This document shows positions 12,061-20,913 of a stretch of DNA of 64,000 nucleotides, one piece after another. How positions within the stretch are numbered: the first letter of the stretch is position 1; each line of letters begins with the position of its first letter. Source of the stretch: Methylobacter tundripaludum (GTDB lineage: Bacteria > Pseudomonadota > Gammaproteobacteria > Methylococcales > Methylomonadaceae). Below the pieces are notes generated by a model. It worked only from the letters and a program-made list of their open reading frames with translations. It was not told where the DNA came from and searched no databases. Position numbers and translations under genes: made by a program. The DNA lies in NCBI RefSeq assembly GCF_002934365.1, contig NZ_PTIY01000004.1, positions 62,001 through 126,000 of the forward strand, given 5' to 3'.

Positions 12061-12501
12061 TTACCAACTCCCGGTATTCTCCATAGAAAGCCACGGTTCC
12101 TCAGGCGGCAGCGATGCGCCTTTTTGCAGAAGCTCGATGGAAATCTTATCCGGCGAGCGTACAAACGCCATATGTCCGTCACGCGGCGGGCGGTTGATGA
12201 CCACGCCCGCATCCATCAGTTTTTTGCAGGTTTGGTAAATATCATCGACTTCAAACGCCAAATGCCCGAAGTTGCGACCGCCCTGATAATCCTCGGTATC
12301 CCAGTTATAAGTCAGTTCCAGCAACGGCGCGTGCATTTTTGCAGCTTGGTCGGCATCCTGCGGCGCATGCAGATAGACCAGCGTAAAACGTCCGGCTTCG
12401 CTGTCCATCCGGTGGGACTCGACCAGACCGAGCTTGTTGCAATAAAAGTCGAGGGATTCGTCCAGGTCACGAACCCGGACCATGGTATGCAGATAGCGCA
12501 T
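12061..12501 (-). CDS. gloA: Lactoylglutathione lyase (glyoxalase I)
   Basis: GloA isomerises the methylglyoxal-glutathione hemithioacetal to S-lactoylglutathione, a detoxification step. The 146-residue protein shows the N-terminal ligand His5 ([14 protein letters not shown]), the family signature [11 protein letters not shown], the second metal His in [11 protein letters not shown] and the C-terminal Glu in ISIELLQKG. These are the metal ligands of the glyoxalase fold. The start follows tag by 11 bases, so the two genes form an operon. Confidence 0.95.
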   Translation of the reverse strand: MRYLHTMVRVRDLDESLDFYCNKLGLVESHRMDSEAGRFTLVYLHAPQDADQAAKMHAPLLELTYNWDTEDYQGGRNFGHLAFEVDDIYQTCKKLMDAGVVINRPPRDGHMAFVRSPDKISIELLQKGASLPPEEPWLSMENTGSW

Positions 12502-12512
12502 CGTGTTGCTCC

Positions 12513-13085
12513 TTATGAAGAGTGGGTTTTAATTTCGGTATGCCGGTAACAATCGATAGTGTGATCGTTGACCATGCCGGTCGCCTGCATAAAGGCATAA
12601 CAAATGGTGCTGCCGACAAATTTGAAGCCGCGTTTTTTAAGATCCTTGCTCATCAGTTCTGAGGTCGGCGTGGAAGCCGGAAGATCGGCGGCGGTTTTCC
12701 AGGCATTGTGCAGCGGTCTGCCATCGACGAATTGCCAGATGTACGCATCGAAGCTGCCGAAATCCTGGCGGATCTTCAAAAAAGCCTGGGCGTTGGTGAC
12801 GGCCGCATTGACCTTCAGTCTGTTTCTGACTATCTCGGGGTTAGCCAGTAGTGCGTTGATTTTTTCCTCATCGTAGCCCGCGACTCTTTCAGCATCAAAA
12901 TTGTCGAAGGCTGATCTGTAGCCGTCGCGCTTGTTCAAAATGGTTGACCAGCTTAATCCCGCCTGAGCGCCTTCAAGGATCAGGAACTCGAACAGCAGCC
13001 GGTCGTCATGCACCGGAACGCCCCATTCAAGATCGTGATATTGCTGTTCAGACGGGCTGGACAGCGCCCATGTGCATTTTTTCAT
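12513..13085 (-). CDS. tag: DNA-3-methyladenine glycosylase I
   Basis: Tag removes 3-methyladenine from alkylated DNA as the first step of base excision repair. The 190-residue protein has the family N-terminus C4-T-W with Y16-H17 (YHDLEWGVP), the [11 protein letters not shown] segment, and the C-terminal [20 protein letters not shown] followed by NDHTIDC. Cys4, His17 and the C-terminal His and Cys are the expected zinc ligands. It is transcribed with gloA, so both genes deal with electrophile damage, which is sensible in a C1 oxidiser. Confidence 0.96.
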   Translation of the reverse strand: MKKCTWALSSPSEQQYHDLEWGVPVHDDRLLFEFLILEGAQAGLSWSTILNKRDGYRSAFDNFDAERVAGYDEEKINALLANPEIVRNRLKVNAAVTNAQAFLKIRQDFGSFDAYIWQFVDGRPLHNAWKTAADLPASTPTSELMSKDLKKRGFKFVGSTICYAFMQATGMVNDHTIDCYRHTEIKTHSS

Positions 13086-13204
13086 TGGTGTTCCTTAATT
13101 TTACGAATGATGCGTTTCACTCGGTTCCGCGCATCCTCCAGTTATTGACAAGATCCGGTTCAAACCGCATCATCAATCCACTTATCCGCCGACTATTTTA
13201 AACC

Positions 13205-14740
13205 ATGAGTAATGACACCCTGCAAGTTCGCCGTATCGGCATTGACACCTATCATGAAAACGTCGCTTATCTGAACCGCGAGTGCGGCGTCTACCGGGCC
13301 GAAGGTTTTCAGGCGCTGTCTAAAGTCTTGATCAGCACCAACGGCTCCAAGGTGCTCGCCGTTCTTAACGTGGTTGACGACAGCTCTATCGTTCAGCCGG
13401 GGGAACTGGGCCTGTCAGAGCAGGCATTCAGCCGGCTCAGTGTGGCCGAGGGCAGTCTGGTCACCGTCAACCATGCGGAGCCGCCAAAGTCGATGGATGC
13501 GGTGCGCCGCAAAATCAACGGCGAACGCCTCGATCAGGATGATTTTAACAATATAACTAACGACATTGTTGAAACCCGCTACTCGAAAATGGAAATGGCG
13601 GCATTCCTGGTCGCGACCGGGCAAAACAATCTTGACCGAGACGAACTGTTTTTTCTGACCCGCGCGATGCTGCAATCCGGCGACAGGATGAACTGGCATG
13701 AAGCGCTGGTAGCCGACAAGCATTGCATCGGCGGCATCCCAGGCAATCGCACCTCGATGCTGGTCGTGCCTATTGTCGCCGCGCACGGCATGTTGATACC
13801 GAAGACCTCCAGCCGCGCAATCACCTCGCCGGCCGGCACGGCCGATACCATGGAATTGCTGGCCGAGGTCAACCTGACGCCGGAGCAACTGCACGAGATC
13901 GTGGGCAAGGAACGCGGCTGTCTGGCCTGGGGCGGCACGGCCAAGCTCGCACCGGTCGATGACATGCTGATTTCTGTCGAACGCCCGCTGGGCATCGATT
14001 CTCAGGGACAAATGGTGGCGTCGATTCTGTCCAAAAAACTGGCCGCCGGTTCGACTCATTTGCTTATCGATATTCCGGTCGGTCCGACGGCTAAAGTGCG
14101 GCACATGAATCAGGCGCTGGCCTTGCGGAAGCTTTTTGAATTTGTCGGCGACCGGCTCAACATTCATCTGGAAGTGATGATTACTGACGGCCGCCAGCCG
14201 ATAGGGCGGGGCATAGGCCCGGTACTGGAAGCGAGAGACATTATGCAGGTGCTGAAAAACGATCCCGATGCGCCGTTCGATTTACGCCAGAAATCCTTGC
14301 AGCTGGCCGGAAGGATCATTGAATTCGATCCCGATGTTCGCGGTGGGCAGGGCTATGCCATTGCCCGCGATATACTCGACTCAGGCCGGGCCTTGGCCAA
14401 AATGGATGCGCTTATCCGGGCGCAAGGGGCTAAAGTAATCGATCTGCACCCCGGCAATCTTTGTCATGAGGTTGTTGCCGATTGCGACGGCGTAGTCATC
14501 AGTATCGACAACTTTCAAATGGCGACCATCGCCCGGCTTGCCGGAGCGCCGATGATGAAAAAAGCAGGCGTCGATTTATTAAAAAAAATGGGGGACCCGG
14601 TAAAAAAAGGCGACGTCTTATACCGCATCTATGCCGAATTCCCTGCCGATTTTAAATTCGCCCAGGATTTAGCGAACAGCAACAACGGCTACACTCTAGG
14701 CAGCGATGAACAAATCATCAAATCGCTGATTGCTTTTTAA
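13205..14740 (+). CDS. deoA: AMP phosphorylase / thymidine phosphorylase family protein
   Basis: A phosphorylase of the long archaeal-type AMP/thymidine phosphorylase family (511 residues), which splits nucleosides or nucleoside monophosphates with phosphate. The N-terminal extra domain (residues 1-90) is characteristic of the AMP-phosphorylase group and absent from E. coli DeoA. Family blocks seen include [38 protein letters not shown] and [18 protein letters not shown]. The next gene, a PRPP-synthase-like protein, starts at or just after its stop, so the pair probably forms a nucleotide salvage or ribose-phosphate module. Whether the substrate is AMP, thymidine or another nucleoside cannot be told from sequence. 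Confidence 0.88.
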   Translation: MSNDTLQVRRIGIDTYHENVAYLNRECGVYRAEGFQALSKVLISTNGSKVLAVLNVVDDSSIVQPGELGLSEQAFSRLSVAEGSLVTVNHAEPPKSMDAVRRKINGERLDQDDFNNITNDIVETRYSKMEMAAFLVATGQNNLDRDELFFLTRAMLQSGDRMNWHEALVADKHCIGGIPGNRTSMLVVPIVAAHGMLIPKTSSRAITSPAGTADTMELLAEVNLTPEQLHEIVGKERGCLAWGGTAKLAPVDDMLISVERPLGIDSQGQMVASILSKKLAAGSTHLLIDIPVGPTAKVRHMNQALALRKLFEFVGDRLNIHLEVMITDGRQPIGRGIGPVLEARDIMQVLKNDPDAPFDLRQKSLQLAGRIIEFDPDVRGGQGYAIARDILDSGRALAKMDALIRAQGAKVIDLHPGNLCHEVVADCDGVVISIDNFQMATIARLAGAPMMKKAGVDLLKKMGDPVKKGDVLYRIYAEFPADFKFAQDLANSNNGYTLGSDEQIIKSLIAF

Positions 14741-14759
14741 CCCGGAACAATTCCAGCTT

Positions 14760-15632
14760 ATGATGATACTCGCCTTCCCCGATTACTTAAGCCAGGCGCA
14801 GCGCTTGGCTGTTCGGCTTGATGTGCCGCTGATCGAGGCCGCCGTGCATCATTTTCCCGACGGCGAAAGCTTGGTCCGCCTGCCGACCTTGCTGCCGGAA
14901 CACCTTATTATTTGCCGCAGCCTTAACCAGCCCAACGACAAACTGATCGAATTAATGCTGTGCGCGACCACGGCGCGGGAATTAGGCGCTAAACGATTGA
15001 CCCTGGTTGCGCCTTATTTGAGCTATATGCGCCAGGACATCGCCAACCGGCCCGGCGAGGCGGTCAGTCAGCGCATTATCGGCAGGCTGCTTGCGGATTT
15101 GTTTGATGACGTGCTTACCGTGGATCCGCATTTGCACCGTATTTCGTCATTAACCCAGGCGATTCCGATAAAAAACGCGATCAGCCTGACCGCCGCCGAT
15201 GAAATGGGCGCTTTTTTAAAACAACAATTCAAGCATGCGATACTGTTGGGCCCGGACAGCGAATCGAAACAATGGGTCGGAGCTATCGCGGGCAAGATCG
15301 GCTTTGATTATGCGATTGCGACTAAAAACCGGCTCGGCGACAGACAGGTTGAAATGGCTTTGCCCGATAAAGATTATCGCAACAATCCGGTGGTTATCGT
15401 AGACGACATGGCCAGCACCGGCAGGACGCTCGCCAAAGCAGCCGGTCTGCTGCAAGCGGCAGGCAGCCGGGATATTTATGCTATCGTCACCCACGCCCTG
15501 TTTTGCGGCGATGCTTACATCCATATTCTTAATGCCGGCGTCAAAACCGTCTGGAGCACCGACAGCATCGACCATCCGAGCTCCTGTATCCAACTCGACG
15601 CCCTGCTCGCGGATGCGCTTAAGGCTCTTTAA
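14760..15632 (+). CDS. prs: Ribose-phosphate pyrophosphokinase-like protein
   Basis: PRPP synthase family: it makes 5-phosphoribosyl diphosphate from ribose 5-phosphate and ATP. The C-terminal PRPP-binding loop VVIVDDMASTGRT is intact, and the ATP-binding region has LVAPYLSYMRQD and TVDPHLHR. At 290 residues from the ATG at 14760 it is a little shorter than the E. coli enzyme. A TTG at 14730 would give 10 more residues and overlap the deoA-like gene by 11 bases; I prefer the ATG because family members begin at this point, but coupling by the TTG cannot be excluded. Pairing with a phosphorylase rather than with the usual ispE/tRNA genes suggests a second, specialised PRPP synthase. Confidence 0.88.
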   Translation: MMILAFPDYLSQAQRLAVRLDVPLIEAAVHHFPDGESLVRLPTLLPEHLIICRSLNQPNDKLIELMLCATTARELGAKRLTLVAPYLSYMRQDIANRPGEAVSQRIIGRLLADLFDDVLTVDPHLHRISSLTQAIPIKNAISLTAADEMGAFLKQQFKHAILLGPDSESKQWVGAIAGKIGFDYAIATKNRLGDRQVEMALPDKDYRNNPVVIVDDMASTGRTLAKAAGLLQAAGSRDIYAIVTHALFCGDAYIHILNAGVKTVWSTDSIDHPSSCIQLDALLADALKAL

Positions 15633-15654
15633 TCGACAAGGCGTCGATAAAGCG

Positions 15655-15683
15655 TTGACAGACCCCAGGCCAGTTAATAGACT
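15655..15683 (+). promoter_or_regulatory. Sigma-70-like promoter upstream of hupE
   Basis: A perfect TTGACA (15655-15660) is followed after 17 bases by TAGACT (15678-15683, four of six to TATAAT). Transcription would start about 75 bases before the hupE ATG. Confidence 0.5.
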
Positions 15684-15763
15684 GGAACTTTTTTATAGTA
15701 ACGATAGACGGCGAGCCGGCTGGTCATCGTTTACCGGTTAATAATTTTAAGAGGACTCCACTT

Positions 15764-16330
15764 ATGCGTATTAAAAACTGGCTGATCGCCGCCTTGTGTT
15801 TTGTATCACCCTCACTTTATGCACACACCGGAGGCCACATTGACCACAGTTTGATCAGCGGTTTGCTGCACCCTTTAACCGGCATCGACCATTTGCTGGT
15901 ATTAATGGCGGTTGGCTTGATTGCGGCTAAGCAGGGCGGAAAAGCCTTGTTTGCATTTCCGGCTGTTTTTGTTGCATTGATGGCGGCAGGCGCGGTGCTT
16001 AATGTTTATGCGGTTCAGATACCGTTTGTCGAATCATTAATCGCTTTATCGTTAATCGCGTTCGGCCTGTTGGTTACTATCGGCCAGAAGCAACGCGCTA
16101 AAATATTTTTTCTGGGGGTATCGTTTTTTGCCGTATTCCACGGCTATGCCCATGCGGCGGAAATTCCTGCCGAGTCCAGCGCCGCGCTGTATTTTTCGGC
16201 GTTAATGCTGATGAGCTTGGCTATTTGTCTGGGCGGCTGCGTATTGGGACTGAGCACAGGCAAGCGCATCAACTACCTGTTCTCATTAGTGTGCTTAAGC
16301 AGCGGCTTGTATTATTTAGCCGGCGCTTAG
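15764..16330 (+). CDS. hupE: HupE/UreJ family membrane protein
   Basis: HupE/UreJ proteins are thought to be nickel or cobalt transporters of the inner membrane. The 188-residue protein begins with a signal peptide (about 20 residues, ending SLYAHTGGHID) and has six hydrophobic segments. The metal-binding motif HPLTGIDHLLVL is present just before the first span, with further His residues in GGHIDHS and FHGYAHAAE. The AGAGGA box precedes the ATG by a good distance. No urease or hydrogenase gene is in the window, so the metal is unknown. A strong terminator follows. Confidence 0.92.
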   Translation: MRIKNWLIAALCFVSPSLYAHTGGHIDHSLISGLLHPLTGIDHLLVLMAVGLIAAKQGGKALFAFPAVFVALMAAGAVLNVYAVQIPFVESLIALSLIAFGLLVTIGQKQRAKIFFLGVSFFAVFHGYAHAAEIPAESSAALYFSALMLMSLAICLGGCVLGLSTGKRINYLFSLVCLSSGLYYLAGA

Positions 16331-16346
16331 TCAGACATCAATATTA

Positions 16347-16378
16347 AACCCTCGCGTTGAATAGCCGAGGGTTTTTTG
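16347..16378 (+). terminator. Rho-independent terminator after hupE
   Basis: CCCTCG (16349-16354) pairs with CGAGGG (16366-16371) and is followed by six T. It begins 17 bases after the hupE stop. The A-run before the stem could also let it serve the convergent gene downstream. Confidence 0.85.
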
Positions 16379-16392
16379 TCCATCAGCGTTAA

Positions 16393-16725
16393 CTAATCCG
16401 TCTTGACCGTAAAACTATGCACCCATACCAGGGCGTCTTCATTCCAGGTCATTCCAGCATGCATTTTCAAGATAATGTCTCGGTACATATCCAGGCTGGG
16501 GTAGCCTTCCGCCCTGGCGTCGGCATCGGTCATATCGCCTAAACGCTGGCGTTGCAGATCGGTAACAACAAAAGTCATCCCGTCCAGGTCGAAAGTTTCG
16601 CCGGGCCAGCCATATACGCCGTCACGACGCTGCTGCGTTTTTATTCCGGCTTTTGTTGCTTCTACCAATTTCGCATGAGTGACCAGACGGTCTATCGAAC
16701 AGGTTTTCTCAGGGTAAGCGTCCAT
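16393..16725 (-). CDS. ASCH-domain-like protein
   Basis: This 110-residue protein resembles ASCH-type (PUA-like, RNA-binding) small proteins, with the blocks QRRDGVYGWPGETFDLDGM, FVVTDLQRQRLGDM and EGYPSLDMYRDII. The fold assignment is from memory of similar proteins and the molecular target is unknown. The start at 16725 is preferred to one 42 bases upstream because AGGATC lies just before it and the extra residues are not conserved-looking. It stands alone between hupE (convergent) and the EF-hand gene (divergent). Confidence 0.65.
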   Translation of the reverse strand: MDAYPEKTCSIDRLVTHAKLVEATKAGIKTQQRRDGVYGWPGETFDLDGMTFVVTDLQRQRLGDMTDADARAEGYPSLDMYRDIILKMHAGMTWNEDALVWVHSFTVKTD

Positions 16726-16876
16726 TGTTGATCCTAAATCTAACATAAAAATTTCATTATACACCAAGCGTCCTGTCCTGTAGCCGTGGTCAGCGGCGGC
16801 TATTTTCGCATATCGTCTAAACTAATTCGGATGTTAGCCGATAGCCTGGAAAATAAACTTTCTCGGGCCAAAGCTA

Positions 16877-17896
16877 ATGATCATAAAAAGTTCCGCCATC
16901 CAATTGGGCAGCAGGCATCAGTCTTTAAAAAGTTTTCAAGAATCCGAGTCTTTGCGGTCCTGGAAAACCGAACGGCAGACGAGGCCTAGCCAAAAAGAAC
17001 AGCTGGCGGATACGCTAAGCCTAAGCAGTTCCGCTAAAACTCTGCACATCGATACGCAATCGGTGGATCTTAGTGAAAACCTTGACGCCAACCAGAGCGT
17101 TAAACTGCTGATTGTAAAACACATGGTTAAAGCCATAACCGGCCAGGATTTTAAGCTGTTTTCGCCGAGTGAACTGACTGCCGACACCGGCAGTATTGAG
17201 ATAACAACAACGCCGCCTTCCACCGGCGCCGGCCTTGTTTACGAGCATCGCACCGTTTACCAGGAATCTGAAAGCGCCGGCTTTTCCGCCGTTGGTTCGA
17301 TCCAAACACAGGACGGCAAAAGTATCGATTTTTCGGTTAAATTGAATATGAGCCGCGAATTCCGTTTGGAAACCAGCCGTTCGATCAGGCTCGGCGAGCC
17401 CGAACAGAAAGTCGATCCGCTGGTGATCAATTTTGACGGCAATGCGGCGGAACTGTCGCAAACACGTTTCGAATTCGATATTGACGCCAACGGCACGACC
17501 GAACAAATCGCCACATTAAGGCCGGGCAGCGGTTTTCTGGCGCTGGATAAAAATCAGGACGGCGTTATCAATAATGGTTCCGAACTGTTCGGCCCGAATT
17601 CCGGCAACGGATTTTCGGAACTGGCCAAGTATGACAGCGACAGCAATGGCTTTATTGACGAAGCCGACCCGATCTATAACAGTCTAAGAATCTGGCAGCG
17701 GCATGAGGACGGCAGCCAGCAGCTTATTGCGCTGGGTGATAAAAACATCGGCGCTATCTATCTGGGACACGCCACCACGCCGTTTCAATTACGCACCGCC
17801 GATAACCGGTCGCTGGGCGAAGTGACCGATACCGGCGTTTATTTAACTGAAGACGGTAAAACCGGGACTATCCAGCAAATTAACTTCAGCGTATGA
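16877..17896 (+). CDS. EF-hand-like calcium-binding protein of unknown function
   Basis: I do not recognise a named function. The 339-residue protein has a polar N-terminal half and a C-terminal module with the phrase DPLVINFDGNAAELS, common in large calcium-dependent secreted or cell-surface proteins. Two EF-hand-like loops are visible: DKNQDGVINNGSE and DSDSNGFIDEADP, both with Asp/Asn at the calcium positions. There is no signal peptide, so it may be secreted by a type I system or act in the cytosol. The ATG lacks a strong ribosome binding site. It is alone on its strand. Confidence 0.75.
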   Translation: MIIKSSAIQLGSRHQSLKSFQESESLRSWKTERQTRPSQKEQLADTLSLSSSAKTLHIDTQSVDLSENLDANQSVKLLIVKHMVKAITGQDFKLFSPSELTADTGSIEITTTPPSTGAGLVYEHRTVYQESESAGFSAVGSIQTQDGKSIDFSVKLNMSREFRLETSRSIRLGEPEQKVDPLVINFDGNAAELSQTRFEFDIDANGTTEQIATLRPGSGFLALDKNQDGVINNGSELFGPNSGNGFSELAKYDSDSNGFIDEADPIYNSLRIWQRHEDGSQQLIALGDKNIGAIYLGHATTPFQLRTADNRSLGEVTDTGVYLTEDGKTGTIQQINFSV

Positions 17897-17936
17897 AATA
17901 CCTAAGGATCGTGCATAAATTAATTTAGGCAATTAC

Positions 17937-17997
17937 CATGAAGAGCATGAAGGACATGAAGACTTAAACCTTTCATGCCGCTTCATGTCCTTCATGG
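17937..17997. repeat. Imperfect inverted repeat with purine-rich arm
   Basis: The left arm (17937-17962) is a run of CATGAAG/CATGAAGG units on the plus strand; the right arm (17970-17997) is nearly its reverse complement. The design, a homopurine-leaning arm and a pyrimidine-leaning arm in a short intergenic gap, recurs at 53059-53238, 57880-57933 and 59342-59389 with different sequences. Confidence 0.65.
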
Positions 17998-18061
17998 TTA
18001 AAAAATGAAAAATAAAACTTGCTCAAGTTATTTCATGCATGTTCCTAAACGGCATCTATTG

Positions 18062-19891
18062 TTAATCCGCCGAGCGACAAGACGGGCTTGGAGCTTGTTT
18101 TTCATTATCCCTCTTAAAGGCCTTCCGTGACGCTTCATGGTTTTGTCCGTCGTTCCGAGCAATTCTTAGCGACCTGATTCTGTTAATAGCCGCAGCCAGC
18201 TCATACTTGCGCGGCATCGAAAGGGTGCCAGGGTAATCGGGCTCCAACACAGCCAAGCCGTGCTTGCTGATTTCGCCTTCCAGCCAGTCTATCCAGAAAC
18301 GAATCGTCTCAGGCTCGTCGCCCGACTGTTTTAGTTTAGTCCGCAGCGTATACAGGCAATAGCCGATGGCTAGAAGCTGCGGCGCTTCCGCAATTTGCGC
18401 CACCGCATCCAGATTGACCAAATCCATGCCGTATTCAAGTTGCCTGGGCGCGTTGCGTAAAGCTTTTATGCGCTTGGGCATCCTTTTGTCCAGGCGTTGA
18501 TTGATATAAGCGGGGTCGAAATTATCGGCCGCCAGACGGCGCGATCCGGCAAAATCCGGGATAGCCTGATCTTCTTCTATCGCGCCAAGTCTGTCCCGCA
18601 CCTTGGCGCTAATATCAGCGCAACGGTAGTTATCCATCAGCAGACAGGTATCGGCTTTCTGCAAAAAATAGCCTAAGCCCCCGACTACAAAAATCATCGA
18701 GACATGCTGTTTCTTCCACAATGACCGTACCGTGGAATAGAGCGGCTTGATCGGTTCCTGCTTGGCATCCAGGATTTTTTTGATCAACTCATCACGCACC
18801 AGGAAATTGGTGGCGCAGGTGTCCTCATCGAACAACAGCAACCGGCTGCCGCTTTCGATAGCCTCGACAATATTGGCCGCCTGCGAGGTGCTGCCGCTGG
18901 CGTTGTCGGATGAAAAGCAATCGGTTTTAACGCCGTTCGGCAAATCGCCGATAAAAGGGCTGATGTCGACATCCCGAATGCTGCGGCCCTCTTCAGCCCG
19001 GATAAAAAAAGCATCCTCCCGGGTTACCACATATTCCCGGCCGTCGCCCGGAATATGCGCATAAACCCCGGACAAAATCGCCTGCATCAAGGTCGATTTG
19101 CCGTGATAGCCGCCGCCGGTAATGCAGGTGATGCCTTCTTTAATGCCCATGCCGGTTATGCTGCGGCCGTCGGATAAGGGAATCGTTATTTGCAGCGATA
19201 CGGGGGATTGAAAGGTTTTGACAGACTCGCACAGAGCAGGCAGGTCATCGACGCCGCTATGCCTCGGCAGCTTTGCGTCGTTGGCGATAAAAGCGACCAG
19301 GCCATGCTGCCGCATAAATTGGATGATTTGACGGCGGTTTTTTTGCAGATCAACAAACCGCTCAAGCTGTAGCCGGGTTTGCCGGTCGTAGTGTTGATAA
19401 AAAAAACAGTCATCGACAATCGCAACCAGTTCCTGATGCAACATGATCCACGCCTGCTCCGCATCAAAAACGCCACCTTGCCCTTTAGCCGGCAGGCTGA
19501 TGATAAAGCGCAAACAAACGGCATCGTCGCCAAACAAAACGCTGTCCCTGCTCAGCATCTTTTGGCTCAGCGCAATCGTGTCAAACGAACCGCTGCCGTC
19601 TTTACCCCGGTTTTGCAGCGCAAACCGTGTTATCCCCTGACGAAAGCGCCGGATCAAGAAATCCGCTGCCGCCAGTCTGCATTCGGCGGCCTGCAAAAAG
19701 TCTTCGGGAATTTTGCTGTGTTGCAGCGGTATTTTTACCGAGGCAATCGACGCAGGGTTGGCGCCGGGGCTGCCCTGCATTTTGATAAAGTTGAGTTCAA
19801 ACCGGGGGAAGCTGTAAGTACCGTACAGCTGCTGTATAGCCAGGAAAGGCTGGTCGGCGATAGAATCGAGTAACGCATATAACTTATTCAC
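18062..19891 (-). CDS. Predicted ABC-class ATPase (COG3044 family)
   Basis: A 609-residue member of the group called predicted ATPase of the ABC class. The P-loop is GGGYHGKSTLMQAI near residue 255, followed by the family block GVYAHIPGDGREYVVT, by ASGSTSQAANIVEAIESG (signature-like) and by the Walker B region LLLFDEDTCATNFLVRDELI. There are no membrane segments, so it is not a transporter of the usual type. The cellular role is unknown. It is followed downstream by nothing on its strand and sits 38 bases after the next minus-strand gene, so it may be in one operon with ssb. Confidence 0.9.
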   Translation of the reverse strand: MNKLYALLDSIADQPFLAIQQLYGTYSFPRFELNFIKMQGSPGANPASIASVKIPLQHSKIPEDFLQAAECRLAAADFLIRRFRQGITRFALQNRGKDGSGSFDTIALSQKMLSRDSVLFGDDAVCLRFIISLPAKGQGGVFDAEQAWIMLHQELVAIVDDCFFYQHYDRQTRLQLERFVDLQKNRRQIIQFMRQHGLVAFIANDAKLPRHSGVDDLPALCESVKTFQSPVSLQITIPLSDGRSITGMGIKEGITCITGGGYHGKSTLMQAILSGVYAHIPGDGREYVVTREDAFFIRAEEGRSIRDVDISPFIGDLPNGVKTDCFSSDNASGSTSQAANIVEAIESGSRLLLFDEDTCATNFLVRDELIKKILDAKQEPIKPLYSTVRSLWKKQHVSMIFVVGGLGYFLQKADTCLLMDNYRCADISAKVRDRLGAIEEDQAIPDFAGSRRLAADNFDPAYINQRLDKRMPKRIKALRNAPRQLEYGMDLVNLDAVAQIAEAPQLLAIGYCLYTLRTKLKQSGDEPETIRFWIDWLEGEISKHGLAVLEPDYPGTLSMPRKYELAAAINRIRSLRIARNDGQNHEASRKAFKRDNEKQAPSPSCRSAD

Positions 19892-19929
19892 ATTCCCTCC
19901 TGCCTTGCAGCTTTAAAAAACAGGGGAAG

Positions 19930-20364
19930 TCAGCTCCGTTTAACCTCGTTGCCGTGAAAGTCCAGTTCAGCAATCAGCTGTATTTTTACCGAATGCCCGG
20001 TGATGCCTAATGTTTTAAACGCGGTTTTTATATTCATGGCTTTGATGGCGTCAACCGAACCGAATCTGAAACCAAACAGCCTGTTTTTCCTGCCCTCGGG
20101 AAAACTGCGCATGATTTCATTAATGCGGCCATCAATAAGCGCCCTGGCCTTGTTCAGTTCCGTAGCGACTTCCGGCTTCAAGCCGGTTAACAGCGGGAGG
20201 CCAGGCGCGCTGTTGCGTTGTACGGCTTCAACCGGCACATCCGGTTGAAGCCTTTTGCGTATTTCCGCCAGTTTTTTACTTTGTCCGGGAGCCACCAGCA
20301 GGCTGCATTCGGAAACGCTCACTTTCCGCCGGTCTGCTCCAGGCTTATCCGGTATTTTTTCCAT
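19930..20364 (-). CDS. Hypothetical protein encoded directly after ssb
   Basis: I do not recognise this 144-residue protein. It is soluble and basic. Its central part ARALIDGRINEIMRSFPEG resembles a helix pair, and the end LIAELDFHGNEV is beta-like. The start ATG lies 3 bases after the ssb stop, so it is translated with ssb; a TTG one codon earlier is less likely. The genes ssb, this one and the ABC-class ATPase run in one direction with small gaps, suggesting a shared role near DNA. The link is inference from position only. Confidence 0.75.
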   Translation of the reverse strand: MEKIPDKPGADRRKVSVSECSLLVAPGQSKKLAEIRKRLQPDVPVEAVQRNSAPGLPLLTGLKPEVATELNKARALIDGRINEIMRSFPEGRKNRLFGFRFGSVDAIKAMNIKTAFKTLGITGHSVKIQLIAELDFHGNEVKRS

Positions 20365-20367
20365 CAA

Positions 20368-20805
20368 CTAGAACGGGATGTCGTCATCATACGGCGCGTC
20401 GAAATTATCGTGGCTAGGCGCTTGCTGGGCGGACGGTTGGCCTTGCGCGCCTGAAGGCTGATAGTTTTGTTGCGGCGCCTGGCCGGACTCGTTTCTTCTG
20501 CCGACCAAATCGATAATATTGGCGTTAAGCTCCAGGCTGGTTTTGGTCGAGCCGTCTTGCGCCCGGTATTCGCTTTGACTCAGTTCGCCCGAGACAAATA
20601 CCTGCTGGCCTTTTTTCAGGTAATTTTGCAGCTGGCCTTCGGCGCGTTTGCCCCACACCGCACACCGGATCCATAGCGTTTGCTGCTTGTCGCCGAAGCC
20701 GATATTGTTGGCTACGGTAACGTTTAATACCGCCTGACCAGACGGCAAATACCTGACTTCCGCATCGCGGCCCACTGTGCCGGTAAAACTAAATACGTTG
20801 CTCAT
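20368..20805 (-). CDS. ssb: Single-stranded DNA-binding protein
   Basis: SSB coats single-stranded DNA in replication, repair and recombination. The 145-residue protein has an OB fold over residues 1-105 (FTGTVGRDAEVRYLPSGQ, LWIRCAVWGKRAE, KKGQQVFVSGELS) and then a Gln/Pro-rich linker. It ends in the acidic tip DDDIPF that recruits partner proteins. The usual neighbour uvrA is absent. Other SSB genes are common in these genomes, so this may be a second copy. Confidence 0.95.
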   Translation of the reverse strand: MSNVFSFTGTVGRDAEVRYLPSGQAVLNVTVANNIGFGDKQQTLWIRCAVWGKRAEGQLQNYLKKGQQVFVSGELSQSEYRAQDGSTKTSLELNANIIDLVGRRNESGQAPQQNYQPSGAQGQPSAQQAPSHDNFDAPYDDDIPF

Positions 20806-20913
20806 TTTTTCTCATTCATGGTTAAGTTAACGATAGGGCTATTATCGACTGCTTCCGGCAAAAAGAAAATGCAAACCTCAGGCCGGTTAGGATTATCGTC
20901 CGGCAAGTCTCAT

